From positions 1,860,001 through 1,924,000 of the forward strand of contig NZ_JAPEOB010000001.1 in the NCBI RefSeq assembly GCF_026341775.1: a stretch of DNA of 64,000 nucleotides, in the 5' to 3' direction. The translations under genes were made by a program, and so were the position numbers. The stretch comes from Streptomyces sp. NBC_00654. GTDB lineage: Bacteria; Actinomycetota; Actinomycetes; Streptomycetales; Streptomycetaceae. Of this stretch, positions 24,372 to 33,926 are shown one piece after another. Within the stretch, counting starts at the first letter, position 1; each line of letters opens with the position of its first letter. The notes under the pieces are model-generated. The model was not told the DNA's origin. It worked only from the letters and a program-made list of their open reading frames with translations, and searched no databases.

Positions 24372-26183
24372 ATGAGCGCAGAGGCCCCTTCGGAACGGGT
24401 GATCGACGGCCGCTTCACGCTGGTGGAGCGGCTCGGCAGCGGCGGTATGGGAATGGTCTGGCGGGCCCATGACCTCGCGCTGCACCGCGACGTCGCGCTC
24501 AAGGAGGTCCGCCCCCCGGACCCCACCCTGGCCGAGTACGACCCGGAGGCCGCCCGCACGCTGCGCTCCCGGGTCCTGCGCGAGGCCCGTGCGCTCGCCC
24601 GCCTCGACCATCCCAACGTGGTCACCGTCCACCACATCGTCGACCCCGGCGAGGACGGCTACCCATGGATCGTCATGGAACTGGTGCCCGGAGCGTCCCT
24701 CCACGAGCGCCTCGCCCAGGGGCCCATGGAGCCGGCCGAGGCCGCCGAACTCGGCCGCGGCATCCTCTCCGCCCTGCGCGCCGCCCACGCGGCGGGCATC
24801 CACCACCGCGACGTCAAGCCCGCCAACGTCCTGCTCCGCGCCGACGGGCGCCCGGTTCTCACCGACTTCGGCATCGCCGCGATCCGTGAGTCCACCAGCC
24901 TGACGATGACCGGCGCCCTCATCGGCTCACCCGACTACATCGCCCCCGAACGCATCCGGGGCACCGAGGGCGACCCGTCCTCCGACCTCTGGTCGCTCGG
25001 CATGCTGCTGTACGTCGCGGTGGAGGGCCACCATCCGCTGCGCAAGGCCACCACCCTCGCCACACTGGCGGCCGTGCTCGACGAGGAGGTGCCGCCGCCG
25101 GTCAGGGCGGGCGTGCTCACCCCCGTCCTGACCGCGCTGCTGACCAGGGACATTCCCGCCCGCCCGGACGCCGACGAGCTGGACAGGATGCTGGCGGCCG
25201 CGGCGGCCGGAACGTCCCCGGCCCCCTCGCCCACGCCGGCCCCCTCGCCCACGCCCGCGGCGCCGTCCGCCGCGGCTCCCGCCGCCCCGCCCACCCTTCC
25301 GCTGAGCCCGGCCGGCCGCACGCCGGGGCCGGGCTTCCACACCCCGTCGGGCACCCCCGCGGACCGCATACCGTCAGCGCCCGCCACCGGGCCCGCCCCG
25401 GCGGACGCCCCCGTCCCACCGGCCGCGCCACCCGTCCCGTTCGCCGTGACGGGCCCGCCGCGCAACCCCTACGCCCCGGGGCCGCCGACGCCGGCCGACC
25501 GCGAACGTCAGCGCAGGCTCCGCCGACGGTTCCGCGTGATCGCGGGCGCCGCCTCCGTCGCGACCACCGCGGTGGCGGGAGGCGTCCTGGTCTGGGTGCT
25601 GTCCATGCCCGACTCGCCCACCGACGGGGACGACGGCCGGCCGACAGCGGTCGCGAGCTCCTCGTCCGGCGCCCGGGGCACCATGCCCACCCCGAAGATG
25701 TCCACCGCGAAGGAGATCCCCGCCGAGCAGACCGATCTGCTGACCCCGAAGGGGGCGCGGGAGGCCATCAAGGGGCTGAAGCCGCTCATGGGCGGCACGA
25801 AGGTCACCGACTTCACCCTCTACGACGAGCACGCCTCGGCCAAGGCACCCCTCACGTCCAACTCCACGCTGTACGACCAGTTCACCTACCGGGACGGCGA
25901 GGCCGGCAACGACGGCATGGGCGGCACGCTCTCCTCCGGCGACACCGCCGTCGACCTGCTCTCCGTCGACTGGGACGCGCTGCCCGACCTGCTGCGCACG
26001 GCCGACAAGACCCTCAACATCCCCGCCCCGGACAGTCATTACGTCATCGTGGACCCGTCGTCCCCCTTCCACGACGACCAGCCGGTCCTGCGCGTCTATG
26101 TCTCCGACAAATACGGCGGCGCCTTCCTCACCGCGCACCTCGACGGACGGGTCATCGAGAAGAACCCGCGCCGCAAGGGCTGA
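24372..26183 (+). CDS. Transmembrane Ser/Thr protein kinase
   Basis: A 603-residue Hanks-type kinase with complete catalytic motifs: glycine loop LGSGGMGMVW (21-30), Lys44 in VALKEVRP, HHRDVKPANVLL with Asp147, and TDFGIAAI with Asp165. A Pro/Ala-rich linker leads to one membrane helix around residues 385-405 (AGAASVATTAVAGGVLVWVL). The extracytoplasmic part of about 180 residues has no recognised domain. It should be an active sensor kinase, in contrast to the pseudokinase at 4977-7742. It is convergent with the membrane-protein gene at 26197 with only 13 bases between stops. Confidence 0.95.
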   Translation: MSAEAPSERVIDGRFTLVERLGSGGMGMVWRAHDLALHRDVALKEVRPPDPTLAEYDPEAARTLRSRVLREARALARLDHPNVVTVHHIVDPGEDGYPWIVMELVPGASLHERLAQGPMEPAEAAELGRGILSALRAAHAAGIHHRDVKPANVLLRADGRPVLTDFGIAAIRESTSLTMTGALIGSPDYIAPERIRGTEGDPSSDLWSLGMLLYVAVEGHHPLRKATTLATLAAVLDEEVPPPVRAGVLTPVLTALLTRDIPARPDADELDRMLAAAAAGTSPAPSPTPAPSPTPAAPSAAAPAAPPTLPLSPAGRTPGPGFHTPSGTPADRIPSAPATGPAPADAPVPPAAPPVPFAVTGPPRNPYAPGPPTPADRERQRRLRRRFRVIAGAASVATTAVAGGVLVWVLSMPDSPTDGDDGRPTAVASSSSGARGTMPTPKMSTAKEIPAEQTDLLTPKGAREAIKGLKPLMGGTKVTDFTLYDEHASAKAPLTSNSTLYDQFTYRDGEAGNDGMGGTLSSGDTAVDLLSVDWDALPDLLRTADKTLNIPAPDSHYVIVDPSSPFHDDQPVLRVYVSDKYGGAFLTAHLDGRVIEKNPRRKG

Positions 26184-26196
26184 CGCGTCCGCCCCG

Positions 26197-27885
26197 TCAG
26201 CGGCGCGGAGCCGACGCGGGACCGAACGGATCGGGCAAGGTCGGAAGACCGAGCCCCAGCGGGTTCCGCTCGATGACATACGTGCAGCTCGTGTACGAAT
26301 AACCGGGCTGGACGGTGGACCCCGAGGTGTAGCTGTCCACGGCCGCGGTCGCTCCCGAGCCGTGCTTGTACAGGAAGTGGTACGTGCCCGCGGGGAGTTG
26401 GAGCCGTGCCTTGGGGTACTTCTTCCCGCTCGCCCGGCAGGCCCGCGCCGACCCGGCGGAGGCGCTGTAGCGCTCGCAGCTTCCGCAGGCCTTGAGCTTG
26501 ACGGTGCCCGTCACCGGGCCGGTGTAGAGCACCTCGACGGCGTTCGGCGCGTCATTGCTGATGACGAGCTCCATCCGGGCGCCGCCCGGCTTGCGGGACG
26601 GCGGCAGCCGCTTGCCGGCCGAGGGCCGGTCGTCGGCGATCTCCGCGGCGATGGCGATGTTCCGCGCCCGCTCCACCCGCTCGTCGTCCTTGTACGTACG
26701 GGTGAACCCGCTCAGCGTCTCCCGCGCATCGGTGAACTTCGCGTCCTCGAACTCGTCCACCCCGCAGGCGTACACCCCGTCCCGGACACCTCGGTCGGCG
26801 TCGGCGCCCAGCGCCGACACGCTCTTCTCCGGCAGCCCGGAGGCCGTGGCGCCGAGGCTGCGCAGCACCTCGGTGGCCGCGCACGGCTCGGCCCCCTTCA
26901 GCGCCGCCACCTGCGCCTTGATCCTTCCGGATATCGCCGGTCCCACCTGCTTCGCCGGCGCGGAACCGGGGAACGTACGCAGCAGCTCGCCCAGTTCGGT
27001 GCCGCCGCCGCCCACGTTTCCGAGCCTGGAGACACCGCACGCGTACAGCGACTCGGCGAGCGGCCCGTCGGGCCAGCGGGCCAGATCACCGAGCAGCTTC
27101 GCGTCGACGGAGCCGGGGAGCGTCCGCAGATACGTCAACGGCTCGACGGCCGGGCAGTACCGCTCGTCCCGGTACGGAGCGGAGACGGACTCGTAGTACG
27201 CTTTCAGCCGGGCCGGGACCAGCTTTCCGGCCCGTGAGCCGCCGTGCTCCTCACCCAGCTCGCGATAGACGGCGAGCGCCGACCGGTAGTCCGCCCGCGC
27301 GCTGCCGAACGGCAGCCTCGACGCCACCCGGACCGCCTCGTCCCCGGTCTCCAGCCGGTCGAGCAGCATCTGCTCGACGGCCTCGTCGCGCTCGGAGCCG
27401 TAGACCACGACGCCGCTCACCGGAACGGCCAGCAGCACCACACCCAGACCGGCCGCCAGCACCGGCCGCCAGGACCCGGCTACGGCCGAACGCCGGGCGG
27501 TCCGGGCTCCGTCCGCGACGGCGGCGGCCAGCACCACGAGGCAGCCGACGAGCACCCAGCCCGGCACCCCGTCAGGATCGGCGGGCAGCGCCGCCAGCAG
27601 CAGCGCCCCGGCCGCCGCCCAGCACAGCGCGGCCCGCGACCAGCTGCGCATCAGGACGTATCCGAGGCCGAGCCCGCTCAGGTTGAGCAGCCCGACAGCC
27701 ACGGAACGCACGAGCGAACCGGGCGGCGGCGGCCCGATCGTGGGCGGCCGAAGAGGCGGCGGCGGAACGGACGACAGCACCTCGGGCTCCCGCCCCGGCC
27801 CGCCCGCCGGCCCGCTCTCGGCACCACCGCCGGGTCCGCCATCCGCTCCGCTGCCGGGTCCCATGAACCGATCGCCGGACTCCAT
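26197..27885 (-). CDS. Multi-pass membrane protein with TPR-like extracytoplasmic region, unknown function
   Basis: A 562-residue protein. The ATG at 27885 follows GGTGGGGGGACC; the open frame runs on through the tRNA gene, but that part is not coding. After a Gly/Pro-rich N-terminus there are about four membrane helices (about residues 65-165, including LLNLSGLGLGYVLM and AAGLGVVLLAVPVSGVVV). The extracytoplasmic part shows repeated helical units with evenly spaced Cys (AVYRELGEEHGG, ACGVSRLG, ACGVDEFED). A beta-rich C-terminal domain has a CGSCERY motif and other Cys. I do not recognise the family. It may act in envelope sensing near the kinase gene, but that is speculation. Confidence 0.75.
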   Translation of the reverse strand: MESGDRFMGPGSGADGGPGGGAESGPAGGPGREPEVLSSVPPPPLRPPTIGPPPPGSLVRSVAVGLLNLSGLGLGYVLMRSWSRAALCWAAAGALLLAALPADPDGVPGWVLVGCLVVLAAAVADGARTARRSAVAGSWRPVLAAGLGVVLLAVPVSGVVVYGSERDEAVEQMLLDRLETGDEAVRVASRLPFGSARADYRSALAVYRELGEEHGGSRAGKLVPARLKAYYESVSAPYRDERYCPAVEPLTYLRTLPGSVDAKLLGDLARWPDGPLAESLYACGVSRLGNVGGGGTELGELLRTFPGSAPAKQVGPAISGRIKAQVAALKGAEPCAATEVLRSLGATASGLPEKSVSALGADADRGVRDGVYACGVDEFEDAKFTDARETLSGFTRTYKDDERVERARNIAIAAEIADDRPSAGKRLPPSRKPGGARMELVISNDAPNAVEVLYTGPVTGTVKLKACGSCERYSASAGSARACRASGKKYPKARLQLPAGTYHFLYKHGSGATAAVDSYTSGSTVQPGYSYTSCTYVIERNPLGLGLPTLPDPFGPASAPRR

Positions 27886-28011
27886 TACGGTCCCCCCACC
27901 GTCGAGCCACACAAAGTCCCCGTGAATCTGCCCGGTTCCGTCACCCTTCACGCACGCTCCGGGCGCGATTCGCGCGCGGCTCCGCGGTCTCGGGCACGGC
28001 GGGCATGAGAA

Positions 28012-28050
28012 AGGCCCTCCAATCCGGCGTGATGCCTGATTGAAGGGCCT
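28012..28050 (-). terminator. tRNA-Arg terminator
   Basis: The arms AGGCCCTCCAATC and GATTGAAGGGCCT (one wobble-compatible mismatch) enclose a 13-base loop 21 bases past the tRNA 3' end on the minus strand. The hairpin is followed by TTCTC. Confidence 0.8.
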
Positions 28051-28070
28051 ATTCGGCACTTCCTGCGAAG

Positions 28071-28142
28071 TGCCCCCGGCAGGATTCGAACCTGCGCACC
28101 CGGCTCCGGAGGCCGATGCTCTATCCCCTGAGCTACGGGGGC
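28071..28142 (-). tRNA. tRNA-Arg(CCG)
   Basis: The minus strand folds as a 72-base tRNA: acceptor GCCCCCG pairs with CGGGGGC, the D arm starts TAGCTCAGGGGATAGAGC, the anticodon loop is CTCCGGA with anticodon CCG, and the T arm is GCAGGTTCGAATCCTGC. The discriminator is A and the CCA end is not encoded. It reads CGG, a frequent Arg codon in high-GC genomes. It sits next to the ArgRS-like gene nrtL. Confidence 0.95.
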
Positions 28143-28456
28143 GTATCGCGGTGTTGCTCTGCGACGGGTGAAACACTACCAGCTTCCGCGGGGTGTCCGT
28201 GAACAGGTATTTCCGGTGCACGACGCGGGCACGACGCGGGTACGGGGCGTGCGTGAGACGCGCCCGCGTCGTGCGCGCGGCGTGCGAGACGCGCGCGACG
28301 TGCGGTTTCCGACCCGGCGCGGCACCGCGTGCGCTGTGTTCCGCCCGTCCCTACCGCGTGTTCCGGCCACGGCCGGGGGTCCGGTCGGCGGAGTGCTTCG
28401 CCACCCTTCCAGGGACGGAAGTGGTCAAAACCCGGACGCAGCCCCTCCGGCCGACC
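28143..28456. other. Intergenic region with inverted repeat between tRNA-Arg and response regulator
   Basis: This stretch of more than 300 bases holds no supported gene. GCACGACGCGGGC (28218-28230) and GCCCGCGTCGTGC (28262-28274) are perfect 13-bp inverted arms around 31 bases. The left arm overlaps an 11-bp direct duplication of CACGACGCGGG. The tRNA promoter (minus strand) must lie near 28150-28190; TAGTGT there is a possible -10. Confidence 0.5.
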
Positions 28457-28468
28457 TACCCTCGAAAC
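28457..28468 (+). promoter_or_regulatory. Leaderless promoter of the response-regulator gene
   Basis: TACCCT (28457-28462) lies six bases before the GTG at 28469, fitting TANNNT-N6-GTG. There is no ribosome-binding site. Confidence 0.5.
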
Positions 28469-28903
28469 GTGTCAGGGGCGTACGGCCGCGTGCTTGTTGT
28501 CGACGACAACAAGGTCATCCGGCAGTTGATCAGGGTCAATCTCGAGCTGGAGGGCTTCGAGGTCGTGACCGCGGCTGATGGTGTCGAGTGTCTGGATCTG
28601 GTGCACCAGGTCTGCCCGGACGCGATCACGCTCGATGTCGCGATGCCCCGGCTCGACGGCCTGCGGACCGCCGCGCGGCTGCGGGCCGATCCCCGGACGA
28701 GTCATCTGCCCGTCGCGATCATCAGTGGCTGCACGCAGTACGAGGTGGACGCGGGGGTCTCGGCCGGCGTCGATGTCTTCCTGGCGAAGCCGTTCGAACC
28801 GAGCGAGCTGGTGCGGATCGTGCACCGGCTGGTGCGCCGGGAGGACCTGCCGCCGCTGGACGGGCGGCGAGGCGTGGGGCGGGCGGGGAGCGCCGCCGGC
28901 TGA
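28469..28903 (+). CDS. Single-domain response regulator
   Basis: A 144-residue receiver-only protein. Receiver landmarks are VLVVDDNKVIRQL, the phosphoacceptor Asp in AITLDVAMPRLDG and the conserved Lys in FLAKPFEPSE. No output domain follows; the last 25 residues are a basic Gly/Arg tail. The GTG at 28469 is chosen because the receiver fold begins nine residues later and a leaderless promoter fits. Such proteins often control by protein contact. It precedes nrtL by 55 bases on the same strand. No cognate kinase is adjacent. Confidence 0.9.
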   Translation: MSGAYGRVLVVDDNKVIRQLIRVNLELEGFEVVTAADGVECLDLVHQVCPDAITLDVAMPRLDGLRTAARLRADPRTSHLPVAIISGCTQYEVDAGVSAGVDVFLAKPFEPSELVRIVHRLVRREDLPPLDGRRGVGRAGSAAG

Positions 28904-28958
28904 CCGGATGGCGAAACCGGGTCGCGAAGTGCCCCCCTGTCTCCCCTACGCTTGTCCC

Positions 28959-30038
28959 GTGACCCCCGCCGACCTCTCCCGGACCGTGCTGCACGCCGTG
29001 CGCCGCGCGGTCGACGAGGATGCGCTGCGCGCGCCCGTGCCCGCGCGCGTGCGGGTGGAGAGGACCCGGCCCGGCGGCAGCGGTGACTACGCCTGCGCCG
29101 TCGCGCTCCAGCTCGCCGGGCCCGCCGCGCTGCCGGCGCTGGAGGTCGCACGGATCCTGCGGGACCGGGTCGTCGCCGAGCCCGGGATCGGGCGGGTGGA
29201 CATCACCGGGCCCGGGTTCCTGAGTTTCACCCTCGACGCCGGTACCGACGCCGCCGCTCGCCACGCCCTGGTGCACGAGGTGCTGGAGCGGGGGCCGCGG
29301 TACGGGCACGGCGACGCGCTCCGTGCGGAGGTGCTCCAGTTCCGGCACGCGCGTGAGGTACGGGCCGCCGTCAGCGCCCACGCGGTGCGCGCGCTGCTCC
29401 TCTCGCAGGGCGCCCGGGTGCGGATCAGCTGCGACGAGGCGTCCGACCCCGACTGGGCGCGGCTCGGAGTCACCGTCGACGCCCACGGGGTTCCGCCCGC
29501 CCCGCTCACCGCCGTACGGCCGGTTCCCGCCGGAGCGGAGGCGGGGGAGCTGCTGGAGCGGCTCGGGCCCGACGCCGTCCGGTGGGGGCTGCTGCGGCCC
29601 GCCGGGCACGACCGGGCGCCGCTCGGCGACGACCTGCTCGTCCAGAGCGCGGACAACCCGCTCTTCCTGGTGCGGTACGCCCACTCCCGGGCCCGTGCCC
29701 TCACGCGCGGCGCGGCGCTCCTCGGCTTCGACGGCGCGTACGACGCGAACACCGACGCCCGCCACCCCGCCACCGACGCCCTGTTCGGCCTTCTCGCCGA
29801 CCACCCCGGTGTCCTCCTCGCCGCCGCCCGCCACCGCGCGCCGGACCGGCTCGCCCGGCACCTCGAAGCCGTGGCCCACGCCTTCTTCGACGTCCACGAC
29901 TCCCATCCGCCGCTCCCCGCCGGCGACGAGAAACCCTCGGCCGCCCATCGCTCCCGGCTGGCCCTCGCCGAAGCCGCCGGGACGGTGCTGGCAGGCGGCC
30001 TGTCCCTGCTCGGTATCAGCGCGCCCGAACACCTCTGA
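28959..30038 (+). CDS. nrtL: ArgRS-related anticodon-binding protein NrtL (degenerate arginyl-tRNA synthetase)
   Basis: A 359-residue remnant of arginyl-tRNA synthetase, which normally has 550-590 residues. The N-terminal ArgRS additional domain is present (IGRVDITGPGFLSFTLD). The HIGH region is reduced to LQFRHAREVRAAVSAHAVRA, without the motif, and most of the catalytic core is deleted. The C-terminal anticodon-binding helices remain (NPLFLVRYAHSRARAL). It cannot activate Arg by the standard route. TACGCT six bases before the GTG indicates a leaderless start. In mycobacteria and Corynebacterium a true argS precedes lysA at this place, so this is probably the decayed ancestral copy; the functional argS must be elsewhere. 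lysA begins 21 bases later. Confidence 0.9.
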   Translation: MTPADLSRTVLHAVRRAVDEDALRAPVPARVRVERTRPGGSGDYACAVALQLAGPAALPALEVARILRDRVVAEPGIGRVDITGPGFLSFTLDAGTDAAARHALVHEVLERGPRYGHGDALRAEVLQFRHAREVRAAVSAHAVRALLLSQGARVRISCDEASDPDWARLGVTVDAHGVPPAPLTAVRPVPAGAEAGELLERLGPDAVRWGLLRPAGHDRAPLGDDLLVQSADNPLFLVRYAHSRARALTRGAALLGFDGAYDANTDARHPATDALFGLLADHPGVLLAAARHRAPDRLARHLEAVAHAFFDVHDSHPPLPAGDEKPSAAHRSRLALAEAAGTVLAGGLSLLGISAPEHL

Positions 30039-30059
30039 GAGACCCGAGAGAGCAACACG

Positions 30060-31451
30060 ATGAGCCGATCCGCACACCCCGCCGGACCCCGTCACGCCGA
30101 CGTCCTGACGGAAGGGCACTACACCGCCCCGGCCGCCGATCTGAACGTGCTGGACGAGAAGGTCTGGTCCCGTACCGTCTCCCGCGACGCGGACGGCGCG
30201 CTCACCGTCGGCGGGATCGGCGTGGCACGCCTGGCCGAGGAGTTCGGCACCCCGGCGTACTTCCTCGACGAGAGCGACTTCCGCGCCCGCTGCCGCGCCT
30301 GGGCGGACGCCTTCGGCCCCGGTGCCGATGTCTTCTACGCCGGGAAGGCCTTCCTGTCGCGGGCCGTCGTGCGCTGGCTCAAGGAGGAGGGGCTCAACCT
30401 CGACGTCTGCTCCGGCGGCGAGCTGGCCACCGCGCTCGACGCCGGGATGCCGGCCGAGCGGATCGCCTTCCACGGCAACAACAAGACCGTCGCCGAGATC
30501 GAGCGGGCCGTCGAGGCGGGTGTGGGCCGCATCGTGCTCGACTCCTTCCAGGAGATCGTCCGGGTCGCCCACATCGCGCAGCAGCGGGGCGTGCGCCAGC
30601 GCGTCCAGATCCGGGTCACCGTCGGCGTCGAGGCGCACACCCACGAGTTCATCGCCACCGCGCACGAGGACCAGAAGTTCGGTATCGCGCTGGCCGGCGG
30701 GCAGGCCGCCGAGGCGGTGCGGCGGGCGCTGACCCTGGACGGTCTCGAACTGATCGGCATCCACTCGCACATCGGCTCGCAGATCTTCGACATGGCCGGT
30801 TTCGAGGTGTCCGCCCGGCGTGTGGTGCAGCTGCTCGCCGAGGTGCGCGACGAGCACGGCGTCGAGCTGCCCGAGATCGACCTCGGCGGCGGGCTGGGCA
30901 TCGCGTACACCTCCGAGGACGACCCGCGCGAGCCGCACGAGATCGCCAAGGCGCTCAGCGACATCGTGACCCGTGAGTGCGAGGCCGCGAACCTGAACAC
31001 CCCGCGCATCTCGGTCGAGCCGGGCCGTGCCATCGTCGGACCCACCGCGTTCACGCTCTACGAGGTCGGCACCATCAAGCCCCTCGAAGGGCTGCGCACC
31101 TACGTCAGCGTCGACGGCGGAATGTCGGACAACATCCGCACCGCGCTGTACGACGCCGAGTACAGCGTCGCGCTCGTCTCGCGCACCTCGGACGCCGAAC
31201 CGATGCTGGTCCGGGTCGTCGGCAAGCACTGCGAGAGCGGGGACATCGTGGTCAAGGACGCCTTCCTGCCGGCCGACCTCGCTCCCGGAGACCTGATCGC
31301 GGTGCCCGCCACCGGCGCGTACTGCCGCTCCATGGCGAGCAACTACAACCACGCCCTGCGCCCGCCGGTCGTCGCCGTGCGCGACGGCGGGGCCCGAGTG
31401 ATCGTCCGGCGCGAGACGGAGGAAGATCTCCTGCGTCTCGATGTCGGCTGA
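30060..31451 (+). CDS. lysA: Diaminopimelate decarboxylase
   Basis: A 463-residue PLP enzyme that decarboxylates meso-diaminopimelate to L-lysine. Landmarks are the PLP Lys in [27 protein letters not shown], the phosphate-binding [22 protein letters not shown] and GKHCESGD for the active-site Cys. The ATG at 30060 has GAGAGAGC upstream. It follows nrtL closely and heads the lysA-hom-thrC-thrB series of aspartate-family genes. A hairpin at 31472-31500 separates it from hom. Confidence 0.97.
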   Translation: MSRSAHPAGPRHADVLTEGHYTAPAADLNVLDEKVWSRTVSRDADGALTVGGIGVARLAEEFGTPAYFLDESDFRARCRAWADAFGPGADVFYAGKAFLSRAVVRWLKEEGLNLDVCSGGELATALDAGMPAERIAFHGNNKTVAEIERAVEAGVGRIVLDSFQEIVRVAHIAQQRGVRQRVQIRVTVGVEAHTHEFIATAHEDQKFGIALAGGQAAEAVRRALTLDGLELIGIHSHIGSQIFDMAGFEVSARRVVQLLAEVRDEHGVELPEIDLGGGLGIAYTSEDDPREPHEIAKALSDIVTRECEAANLNTPRISVEPGRAIVGPTAFTLYEVGTIKPLEGLRTYVSVDGGMSDNIRTALYDAEYSVALVSRTSDAEPMLVRVVGKHCESGDIVVKDAFLPADLAPGDLIAVPATGAYCRSMASNYNHALRPPVVAVRDGGARVIVRRETEEDLLRLDVG

Positions 31452-31471
31452 TGAAATAGTCGTCTCAGGAT

Positions 31472-31500
31472 CCGGACGGGTGGCAGAAACTCCCGTCCGG
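31472..31500 (+). terminator. Hairpin between lysA and hom
   Basis: A perfect 9-bp stem, CCGGACGGG with CCCGTCCGG and an 11-base loop, lies 21 bases past the lysA stop. It is a probable terminator. TAAGTAT at about 31522-31528 could then be part of a separate hom promoter. Confidence 0.6.
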
Positions 31501-31547
31501 TGAGTGAGACTGGTCCACACCTAAGTATGTATGAGAAACGAGGTCGG

Positions 31548-32849
31548 ATGATGCGTACGCGTCCGCTGAAGGTGGCGCTGCTGGGCTGTGGAGTGGTCGG
31601 CTCAGAGGTGGCGCGCATCATGACGACGCACGCCGACGACCTCGCCGCGCGTATCGGCGCGCCCGTCGAGCTCGCCGGTGTCGCCGTCCGCCGGCCCTCC
31701 AAGGTGCGGGAGGGAATCGATCCCGCGCTGGTCACCACGGATGCCACCGCACTGGTGAAACGGGGTGACATCGACGTCGTCATAGAGGTCATCGGGGGCA
31801 TCGAGCCGGCCCGCACCCTCATCACGACCGCGTTCGAGCACGGTGCGAGCGTCGTCTCCGCCAACAAGGCGCTGCTCGCCGAGGACGGTGCCGCGCTGCA
31901 CGCCGCCGCCGAGAAGCACGGCCGCGACCTCTACTACGAGGCGGCCGTGGCCGGTGCCATCCCCCTCGTACGGCCGCTGCGCGAGTCCCTCGCCGGTGAC
32001 AAGGTCAACCGGGTGCTCGGCATCGTCAACGGCACCACCAACTTCATCCTCGACCGGATGGACACGAGCGGAGCCGGTTACTCCGAGGCGCTCGACGAGG
32101 CCACCGCCCTCGGGTACGCCGAGGCCGACCCGACCGCCGACGTGGAGGGGTTCGACGCCGCCGCGAAGGCCGCGATCCTCGCCGGTATCGCCTTCCACAC
32201 CCGCGTACGCATCGGCGATGTGCACCGCGAGGGCATCACCGAGGTCACCGCCGCCGACATCGCCTCCGCCCGCCGCATGGGCTGCACGGTCAAGCTGCTC
32301 GCCATCTGCGAGCGCGCCGCCGACGGGCAGTCGGTCACCGCCCGCGTGCACCCCGCGATGATCCCGCTCAGCCACCCGCTGGCCTCCGTCCGCGAGGCGT
32401 ACAACGCGGTCTTCGTCGAGGCGGAGGCGGCCGGGCAGCTGATGTTCTACGGCCCCGGCGCCGGTGGCGCGCCCACCGCGTCCGCCGTCCTGGGCGACCT
32501 GGTGGCGGTCTGCCGCAACAAGCTCAACGAGGCCCCCGGCCCCGGTGAGTCCGCCTACACGCGTCTGCCCGTCAGCCCGATGGGCGACGTCGTCACGCGC
32601 TACCACATCAGCCTCGACGTGGCCGACAAGCCTGGCGTACTCGCCCAGGTCGCGACGGTCTTCGCCGAGCAGGGCGTATCGATCGACACGGTGCGCCAGC
32701 AGGGCCGTCAGGACGGAGGCGGCGAGGCCTCTCTCGTCGTCGTCACCCACCGCGCGCCCGACGCCGCCCTCTCCGGGACCGTCGAAGCGCTGCGCAAGCT
32801 CGACACCGTGCGCGGTGTCGCCAGCATCATGCGTGTTGAAGGGGAGTAA
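31548..32849 (+). CDS. hom: Homoserine dehydrogenase
   Basis: A 433-residue homoserine dehydrogenase that reduces aspartate semialdehyde to homoserine. The NAD(P) fold begins VALLGCGVVGSEV. The catalytic region includes EAAVAGAIPLVRPLRES and NGTTNFILDRM. The C-terminal ACT domain starts near DVADKPGVLAQVATVFAEQG and points to allosteric control by threonine. Two adjacent ATGs at 31548 and 31551 follow ACGAGG; an ATG at 31527 is less likely. The gene is followed by thrC after six bases. Confidence 0.96.
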   Translation: MMRTRPLKVALLGCGVVGSEVARIMTTHADDLAARIGAPVELAGVAVRRPSKVREGIDPALVTTDATALVKRGDIDVVIEVIGGIEPARTLITTAFEHGASVVSANKALLAEDGAALHAAAEKHGRDLYYEAAVAGAIPLVRPLRESLAGDKVNRVLGIVNGTTNFILDRMDTSGAGYSEALDEATALGYAEADPTADVEGFDAAAKAAILAGIAFHTRVRIGDVHREGITEVTAADIASARRMGCTVKLLAICERAADGQSVTARVHPAMIPLSHPLASVREAYNAVFVEAEAAGQLMFYGPGAGGAPTASAVLGDLVAVCRNKLNEAPGPGESAYTRLPVSPMGDVVTRYHISLDVADKPGVLAQVATVFAEQGVSIDTVRQQGRQDGGGEASLVVVTHRAPDAALSGTVEALRKLDTVRGVASIMRVEGE

Positions 32850-32855
32850 GGACCC

Positions 32856-33926
32856 ATGACCAGCAAGGGCACCCACCAGTGGCGCGGCATCATCGAGGAG
32901 TACCGGGACCGTCTTCCGGTCACGAGCACGACGCCCGTCGTCACGCTTCGTGAGGGCGGTACGCCGCTCGTACCGGCGCAGGTCCTCTCCGAGCGCACGG
33001 GCTGCGAGGTGCACCTCAAGGTCGAGGGCGCCAACCCCACCGGTTCGTTCAAGGACCGCGGGATGACCATGGCCATCACCCGGGCCAAGGAGGAGGGCGC
33101 GCAGGCCGTCATCTGCGCCTCCACCGGCAACACCTCCGCCTCCGCCGCCGCGTACGCGGTGCGGGCCGGAATGGTCTGCGCCGTCCTCGTACCGCAGGGC
33201 AAGATCGCGCTCGGCAAGATGGGCCAGGCGCTCGTCCACGGCGCCAGGATCCTCCAGGTCGACGGCAACTTCGACGACTGCCTGACCCTGGCCCGCTCGC
33301 TCTCGGACAACTACCCGGTGGCGCTGGTCAATTCGGTCAACCCGGTCCGCATCGAGGGCCAGAAGACCGCCGCGTTCGAGATCGTCGACGCGCTCGGCGA
33401 CGCTCCGGACATCCATGTGCTGCCGGTCGGCAACGCGGGCAACATCACCGCGTACTGGAAGGGGTACACGGAGTACGCGGCTGACCGGGTCTCCACGCAC
33501 GCACCGCGCATGTGGGGCTTCCAGGCATCCGGCTCCGCGCCGATCGTGCGCGGCGAGATCGTCAAGGACCCCTCCACGATCGCCACCGCGATCCGGATCG
33601 GCAACCCGGCCTCCTGGCAGTACGCCCTGGCCGCGCGGGACGAATCGGGCGGTTTCATCGACGAGGTGACGGACCGGCAGATCCTGTCCGCGTACCGGCT
33701 GTTGGCCTCGCAGGAGGGCGTCTTCGTCGAGCCGGCCTCGGCCGCGTCCGTCGCCGGTCTGCTCAAGGCCGCCGAAGAGGGCAAGGTCGACCCCGGCCAG
33801 AAGATCGTCTGCACGGTCACGGGCAACGGCCTCAAGGACCCCGACTGGGCCGTCGCGGGTGCCCCGCAGCCGGTCACCGTCCCGGTCGACGCGGCCGCCG
33901 CAGCCGAGAAGCTCGGCCTGGCGTAA
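32856..33926 (+). CDS. thrC: Threonine synthase
   Basis: A 356-residue PLP-dependent threonine synthase converting O-phosphohomoserine to threonine. The PLP Lys lies in [14 protein letters not shown] and the phosphate-binding loop in [13 protein letters not shown]. The length fits the shorter actinobacterial class of the enzyme. The ATG at 32856 follows GGGGAGTAAGGACC, and the spacing of six bases from hom indicates one operon. A strong hairpin and a 339-base gap separate it from thrB, so thrB is probably transcribed or controlled separately. Confidence 0.96.
   Translation: MTSKGTHQWRGIIEEYRDRLPVTSTTPVVTLREGGTPLVPAQVLSERTGCEVHLKVEGANPTGSFKDRGMTMAITRAKEEGAQAVICASTGNTSASAAAYAVRAGMVCAVLVPQGKIALGKMGQALVHGARILQVDGNFDDCLTLARSLSDNYPVALVNSVNPVRIEGQKTAAFEIVDALGDAPDIHVLPVGNAGNITAYWKGYTEYAADRVSTHAPRMWGFQASGSAPIVRGEIVKDPSTIATAIRIGNPASWQYALAARDESGGFIDEVTDRQILSAYRLLASQEGVFVEPASAASVAGLLKAAEEGKVDPGQKIVCTVTGNGLKDPDWAVAGAPQPVTVPVDAAAAAEKLGLA

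Noticed and set aside
26197..28221. Longer membrane-protein gene running through the tRNA
   Set aside because: The extension would translate the tRNA and its terminator; a good ribosome site precedes the ATG at 27885.
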